Shown in pieces: positions 61,191 through 64,000 of a DNA stretch of 64,000 nucleotides; the stretch's first letter is position 1, and the number at the start of each line of letters is the position of its first letter. The notes under the pieces were generated by a model that saw only the letters and a list, made by a program, of their open reading frames with translations, ran no database searches and was not told the origin of the DNA. Where the stretch lies: the NCBI RefSeq assembly GCF_001567565.1, contig NZ_LSSW01000022.1:434001-498000 (forward strand). Direction: 5' to 3'. The stretch comes from Ectopseudomonas composti (GTDB taxonomy: Bacteria; Pseudomonadota; Gammaproteobacteria; Pseudomonadales; Pseudomonadaceae). The position numbers were made by a program, and so were the translations under genes.

Positions 61191-61985
61191 TCATTCGTGT
61201 AATAGCTGGCCGCGCTTTAGCAAACCGTCGTTGACCCACAACTTCAACCAGGTCGCGGCTTGCAAGGGAGCTTGCTCGCCATGCGTGGCGCTCAACGACT
61301 CGCAGAGTTCAGCGAACGATCCGCCCTCGATGAGAAACTGCAATGCCGAAGCCTCCGCTGGCTCCAGGCTCCGGTACTGGCAGACGAGTTCATGACGCCA
61401 AACAAGACAGGCTAGGTTCGTTGGCAGGCGGGTAACATCAGGCAGCAAGCTGCCGGACTTGGCGGCTTTCCACAACTCCAGCGTGTTGTACTGCAGCTGC
61501 AACCACCGGGCAGATGCAGTCAGGGAAACCCTGAGTGAAATCCAGTCTTCAGCCGAAAAATCACTCATGGTCTCCAGCGAAAGCGCTTCGACATCCTGAG
61601 CGTCGAAGGCCAGTGTAAAGGCCCATTCCAGTTCCGCGAGTTCGCGCATCGGCGATAGTTGGGGTTCTTCGACGTAGCTGCTAATGAACTCGGGCAGCTT
61701 CTCGCCCAGCCAGCGAATGCTGAAATGTCGTGGTGGCCAGGCGGCCAAGTAGGCCAGTGCGAGCTGCTCGAATGATTCGTTGCCGATCCAGTGAAGCAGG
61801 GCAGGGAAGTCTTCTCGCAAGACCGCAAGCAGGCGCGAACGGTAAGCGTTGTGGTAGATCTGCAGGCCTTCGAGAGCACTCAGCGCTGTGCTACCTCGGA
61901 TCTGCTCCAAAAGCTCGTTGGAGGGCAGGCCACTGTCACCTGTCAGGTAAGTTTCAAATGCAGTCTGTAGGGCGATCAGGCTCAA
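61191..61985 (-). CDS. bufC: BufC-like DUF2063 protein (bufferin maturation partner)
   Basis: The 264-residue protein has the DUF2063 N-terminal domain: IYHNAYRSRLLAVLREDFPALLHWIGNESFEQLALAYLAAWPPRHFSIRWLGEKLPEFI. Such proteins bind the DUF692 enzyme and its precursor peptide (BufC, MbnC type) during RiPP maturation. It overlaps the DUF692 gene by 4 bp. The C-terminal domain is all helical and has no metal motif. Confidence 0.88.
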   Translation of the reverse strand: MSLIALQTAFETYLTGDSGLPSNELLEQIRGSTALSALEGLQIYHNAYRSRLLAVLREDFPALLHWIGNESFEQLALAYLAAWPPRHFSIRWLGEKLPEFISSYVEEPQLSPMRELAELEWAFTLAFDAQDVEALSLETMSDFSAEDWISLRVSLTASARWLQLQYNTLELWKAAKSGSLLPDVTRLPTNLACLVWRHELVCQYRSLEPAEASALQFLIEGGSFAELCESLSATHGEQAPLQAATWLKLWVNDGLLKRGQLLHE

Positions 61986-62818
61986 GGGGTGGCCCCCGAT
62001 ATCACAGATTTGGCGATAGCACGGGCATGTGCTAATTCGGACAACAGCTCTTCCAGCGGCGGAAACTGGTCATCCCGCTCGATCAAGGTCGATGTCGGGC
62101 CCAAGTAGCTCAAAGTCTTGCTGTAGAGAGACCAAACCGGATCAGCGATGGGCTGGTCATGGGTGTCGATGAGGTACTGCCCGTAATCGCTGTGCCCGGC
62201 CAGGTGAATTTGCCGAATCCGCTCGTGCGGCAATTCCATGATGAACTGCCAAGGGTCGAAACCCTGGTTGCGCGAACTGACGTAGACGTTGTTCACGTCG
62301 AGAAGCAGCTCGCACCCGGTCAGGTAACTGAGCTCCGAGAGGAACTGAGACTCGCTCATGCTGGATGTTGTCCACTGCACGTAGGAGGAAACGTTCTCCA
62401 GCACGATGGGACGTTCCAAAACATCCTGCACCAAGCGCACCCGGGCCGCGACATGCAGCAGGCTCTCCTGGGTAAACGGCAGCGGTAGCAGATCGTGAAG
62501 TTGATGGGCGTTGCCTCGACTCCAGCACAGGTGATCAGACACCCACTGAGGCTGCACCCGATCCGCCAGCTGCTTGAGCTGTCGTAGGTAGTCTATGTCC
62601 AAGGCATGTGAGCCGCCAATCGAAAGAGATACTCCGTGCATCACCAGGGGGTAGTGCTCGCCGATCGCATCAAGGAAGTAGAGAGCCTTGCCGCCCTCCA
62701 CCAGGTAATTCTCGGAAATGATCTCGAACCAGTCGACCGCAGGCCGTTCCTCCAGGATCTGCCGGTAATACTCGTTGCGAAGGCCAAGACCGAAACCCAG
62801 AGTTTTGCGCTTACTCAT
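61982..62818 (-). CDS. bufB: BufB-like DUF692 multinuclear iron oxidative enzyme
   Basis: The 278-residue TIM-barrel enzyme has LGFGLGLRNEYYRQIL, DWFEIISENYLVEGG, VMHGVSLSIGG, WVSDHLCWS, VLENVSSYVQW, ELLLDVNNVYVSSRNQGF and QIHLAGH, the metal-binding histidines, Glu and Asp of DUF692 (MNIO). MNIOs oxidise cysteines in precursor peptides, for example to thiooxazoles in bufferins. ATG at 62818 is preferred over a longer in-frame start. It is 44 bp after bufA. Confidence 0.9.
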   Translation of the reverse strand: MSKRKTLGFGLGLRNEYYRQILEERPAVDWFEIISENYLVEGGKALYFLDAIGEHYPLVMHGVSLSIGGSHALDIDYLRQLKQLADRVQPQWVSDHLCWSRGNAHQLHDLLPLPFTQESLLHVAARVRLVQDVLERPIVLENVSSYVQWTTSSMSESQFLSELSYLTGCELLLDVNNVYVSSRNQGFDPWQFIMELPHERIRQIHLAGHSDYGQYLIDTHDQPIADPVWSLYSKTLSYLGPTSTLIERDDQFPPLEELLSELAHARAIAKSVISGATP

Positions 62819-62862
62819 TCGAGACTCCAGCAGGGGAGTGGCATGCACTCCCCTGAACCGCC

Positions 62863-63123
62863 TTATTCGCTGGTTTTGCCACCGGCTTCGTCACATTTGG
62901 CCTGGGTCATCAACTTGAACCCCTGGCCTTTGCATTCGCCTTGGCCTTTGCAGTCGTTTTTCGCGGTCATGCAGTCGTTCTGCCCTTTGCAACCATTGAC
63001 CCCGAAGCATTTCACTTCTGCTGCTTTGGTGTCCTGGGCCGCCTGGACGGGCAGGGTGGAGAACAGGCTGGCGGCTACCAGAGCCAGGGCGGCACCGGTA
63101 GCTACGTTGGATTTGTTCGACAT
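62863..63123 (-). CDS. bufA: Bufferin precursor (BufA1-type, DUF2282-like)
   Basis: The 86-residue protein has an N-terminal signal (VATGAALALVAASLFSTLPVQAAQ). The Cys-rich core has C39 in VKCFGVNGCKGQNDC, then NDCKGQGECKGQG and QAKCDEAGGK: seven cysteines spaced in small loops. Such secreted DUF2282-like peptides are modified by BufB/BufC and sequester copper in the periplasm. Location next to copper genes and the DUF692 gene supports bufferin function. Confidence 0.88.
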   Translation of the reverse strand: MSNKSNVATGAALALVAASLFSTLPVQAAQDTKAAEVKCFGVNGCKGQNDCMTAKNDCKGQGECKGQGFKLMTQAKCDEAGGKTSE

Positions 63124-63280
63124 AGTGGCTATTTCTCTTGATTGTTTGATGGTCGCGATCCGTCGGTGCGAATGAGCGAGTTAGCTCAGGCATTGCTGCC
63201 GAGCAGGCCCATGGAATCCGCAAGGCTTCTCGGGCAAGAAGACAGTACCGAGCCTTCAGGAGGGCCTACAAGAAAGAAAT

Positions 63281-63319
63281 AGCAACCTGACAGAACTGTA
63301 ATGTTCAGATCAGGTTGCT
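63281..63319. promoter_or_regulatory. CopR box 4 inside a long inverted repeat
   Basis: CopR-like box TGACAGAACTGTAAT is at 63288-63302. It lies inside perfect 10 bp arms AGCAACCTGA (63281-63290) and TCAGGTTGCT (63310-63319), with an inner GAAC/GTTC pair. It is between the divergent bufA and second PtrA-like gene. Confidence 0.55.
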
Positions 63320-63345
63320 GACAGGGCTTCGTGGTTAACGTAACA

Positions 63346-63380
63346 GCGAGCTTAAGGCTCGCCCCCACTAGTTACGGGGG
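63346..63380 (+). other. Tandem stem-loops before PtrA-like gene 2
   Basis: GCGAGC/GCTCGC (63346-63362) and CCCCC/GGGGG (63362-63380) form two adjacent small hairpins 27 bp before the ATG. They may structure the leader or end readthrough from box 4. The function is unknown. Confidence 0.35.
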
Positions 63381-63406
63381 CTTCTAAACTTACGAGGATT
63401 CACGAA

Positions 63407-63613
63407 ATGAAATCGATCAAAACCCTGTTTGTAGTTGCTGCCCTGAGTGCTTCCACTCTGGCGATGGCCGAAGGCGGTGCCGATCGCACGTTTGCACGCA
63501 TGGAGCAGGCCCGTCAGGTCTCGCTGGAAGCGTATCAGCTGGCCAAGCAGCAGAAGGATGGAGCTCCCGTCGCCGGCAGCCAAGCCAAACAGGCGGAACA
63601 CGCCAACTGCTGA
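63407..63613 (+). CDS. PtrA-like copper-inducible periplasmic protein 2
   Basis: The 68-residue protein has a signal peptide (LFVVAALSASTLAMA) and then EGGADRTFARMEQARQVSLEAYQLAKQQK, the PtrA N-terminal domain; only a short tail follows, ending EHANC. It is shorter than copy 1 and lacks its His/Met region. It sits between CopR boxes 4 and 5 and precedes copA. TACGAGGATTCACGAA precedes the ATG. Confidence 0.8.
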   Translation: MKSIKTLFVVAALSASTLAMAEGGADRTFARMEQARQVSLEAYQLAKQQKDGAPVAGSQAKQAEHANC

Positions 63614-63625
63614 GCCCCTTCAACC

Positions 63626-63640
63626 TTACAGAAATGTAAT
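63626..63640. promoter_or_regulatory. CopR box 5
   Basis: TTACAGAAATGTAAT fits TKAC-N5-TGTART best of all; both halves are symmetric. It is 161 bp upstream of copA. Confidence 0.65.
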
Positions 63641-63744
63641 CACCCGGATGGTTGAGATATGGCAGTTTTATACTGCTTGGTGTCGGGGGGGCTTGCGCAG
63701 CACGCAAGGCTTGAAGATCAAATCTCCCAATACTGGAGCAGTCA

Positions 63745-63783
63745 ATGAACCCGAGACCGGATGCACATCACCGGCTCATCTGA
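63745..63783 (+). CDS. Possible 12-residue leader ORF upstream of copA
   Basis: ATG at 63745 with GGAG upstream encodes MNPRPDAHHRLI and ends 18 bp before copA. Its two adjacent histidines are the only hint of a metal link. Such a short frame can be chance. Confidence 0.2.
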   Translation: MNPRPDAHHRLI

Positions 63784-63801
63784 CGGATTGGACATAACGG
63801 C

Positions 63802-64000
63802 ATGCAAAGCAAAACCACAAGACGTACTTTCGTCAAAGGCCTCGCCGCCGCCGGTATTCTCGGCGGCATGGGCATGTGGCGCACGCCGGTCTGGGCGGTA
63901 ACCAGCCCAGGTCAGCCGAACGTGCTGAGCGGTAACGATTTCGACCTGTTTATCGGAGAGACTCCGGTAAACATCACCGGCGCAGCGCGTACCGCCATGA
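63802..64000 (+). CDS. copA: Multicopper oxidase CopA, N-terminal part
   Basis: The gene is cut by the window end after about 66 residues. The N-terminus has a twin-arginine signal (KTTRRTFVKGLAAAGILGGMGMWRTPVWA), then LSGNDFDLFIGETPVNITG, the start of the first cupredoxin domain of the periplasmic CopA oxidase that converts Cu(I) to Cu(II). The position behind CopR box 5 matches copABCD operons in pseudomonads. It is unrelated to the P-type ATPase also called CopA. Confidence 0.92.
   Translation, partial: MQSKTTRRTFVKGLAAAGILGGMGMWRTPVWAVTSPGQPNVLSGNDFDLFIGETPVNITGAARTAM

Noticed and set aside
63447..63797. Plus-strand frame overlapping PtrA-like gene 2
   Set aside because: It is out of frame with a signal-peptide-bearing gene and crosses the CopR box and copA leader.
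1..64000. tRNA, rRNA and CRISPR arrays
   Set aside because: No cloverleaf-like T-arm motif, rRNA segment or regularly spaced direct repeat was recognised by eye; a dedicated scan would be needed to exclude a tRNA fully.

Overview
The window looks like a Pseudomonas chromosome, probably from the P. mendocina/oleovorans/stutzeri side of the genus. The support is a GC-rich coding bias, the urtABCDE-urease cluster, a caa3-type oxidase, CopRS-regulated copper genes and galU. No rRNA, tRNA or CRISPR array was recognised. The species assignment is inference.

Bases 1-31000 are mainly housekeeping. They hold a partial VOC gene, gorA and a UPF0126 membrane protein. Then comes a minus-strand run of eleven genes, urtABCDE-ureE-ureF-ureAB-ureC-ureG-ureD (12218 down to 2290), which imports urea and hydrolyses it. 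Its leader carries a sigma-54 promoter, a stem-loop of the type bound by ANTAR proteins, and an intrinsic terminator. A divergent AmiC/AmiR-like pair (12886-14642) is the likely sensor and antiterminator. An amidase, a HupE/UreJ transporter, galU, small stress proteins, an MgtC-like protein, a caa3 oxidase set with a fused subunit I/III, DUF2383-like proteins and a GNAT-Rnk fusion follow.

Bases 31001-50406 are an accessory region with AT-richer codon use. A Tn7-like transposition module (TnsA, TnsB, TnsC, TniQ) begins just behind the 3' end of the GNAT-Rnk gene, with an overlooked 58-residue ORF beside it. It is followed by a KfrA-like protein, a tyrosine recombinase, a NADAR protein and several antitoxin-like genes. 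Between them lies a tightly coupled five-gene minus-strand operon (46542 down to 39463): a SIS-HAD fusion, a phosphoribosyltransferase-like protein, a large P-loop ATPase, an unrecognised Rossmann-like protein and a PfkB kinase with a cysteine-rich insertion. I cannot match this combination to a named system. It is the best candidate for an undescribed nucleotide- or sugar-phosphate-based conflict system.

Bases 50466-64000 are a copper-resistance locus: copS-copR, two PtrA-like periplasmic proteins, two cupredoxins, a DUF2933 protein, a copper P-type ATPase, a copZ-like chaperone behind a CueR-type promoter, a bufferin operon (bufA-bufB-bufC) and the start of multicopper oxidase copA. Five copies of a TKAC-N5-TGTART box mark likely CopR targets. 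A two-gene Gabija-like defence system (OLD-family nuclease plus UvrD-like helicase) sits inside this metal locus.
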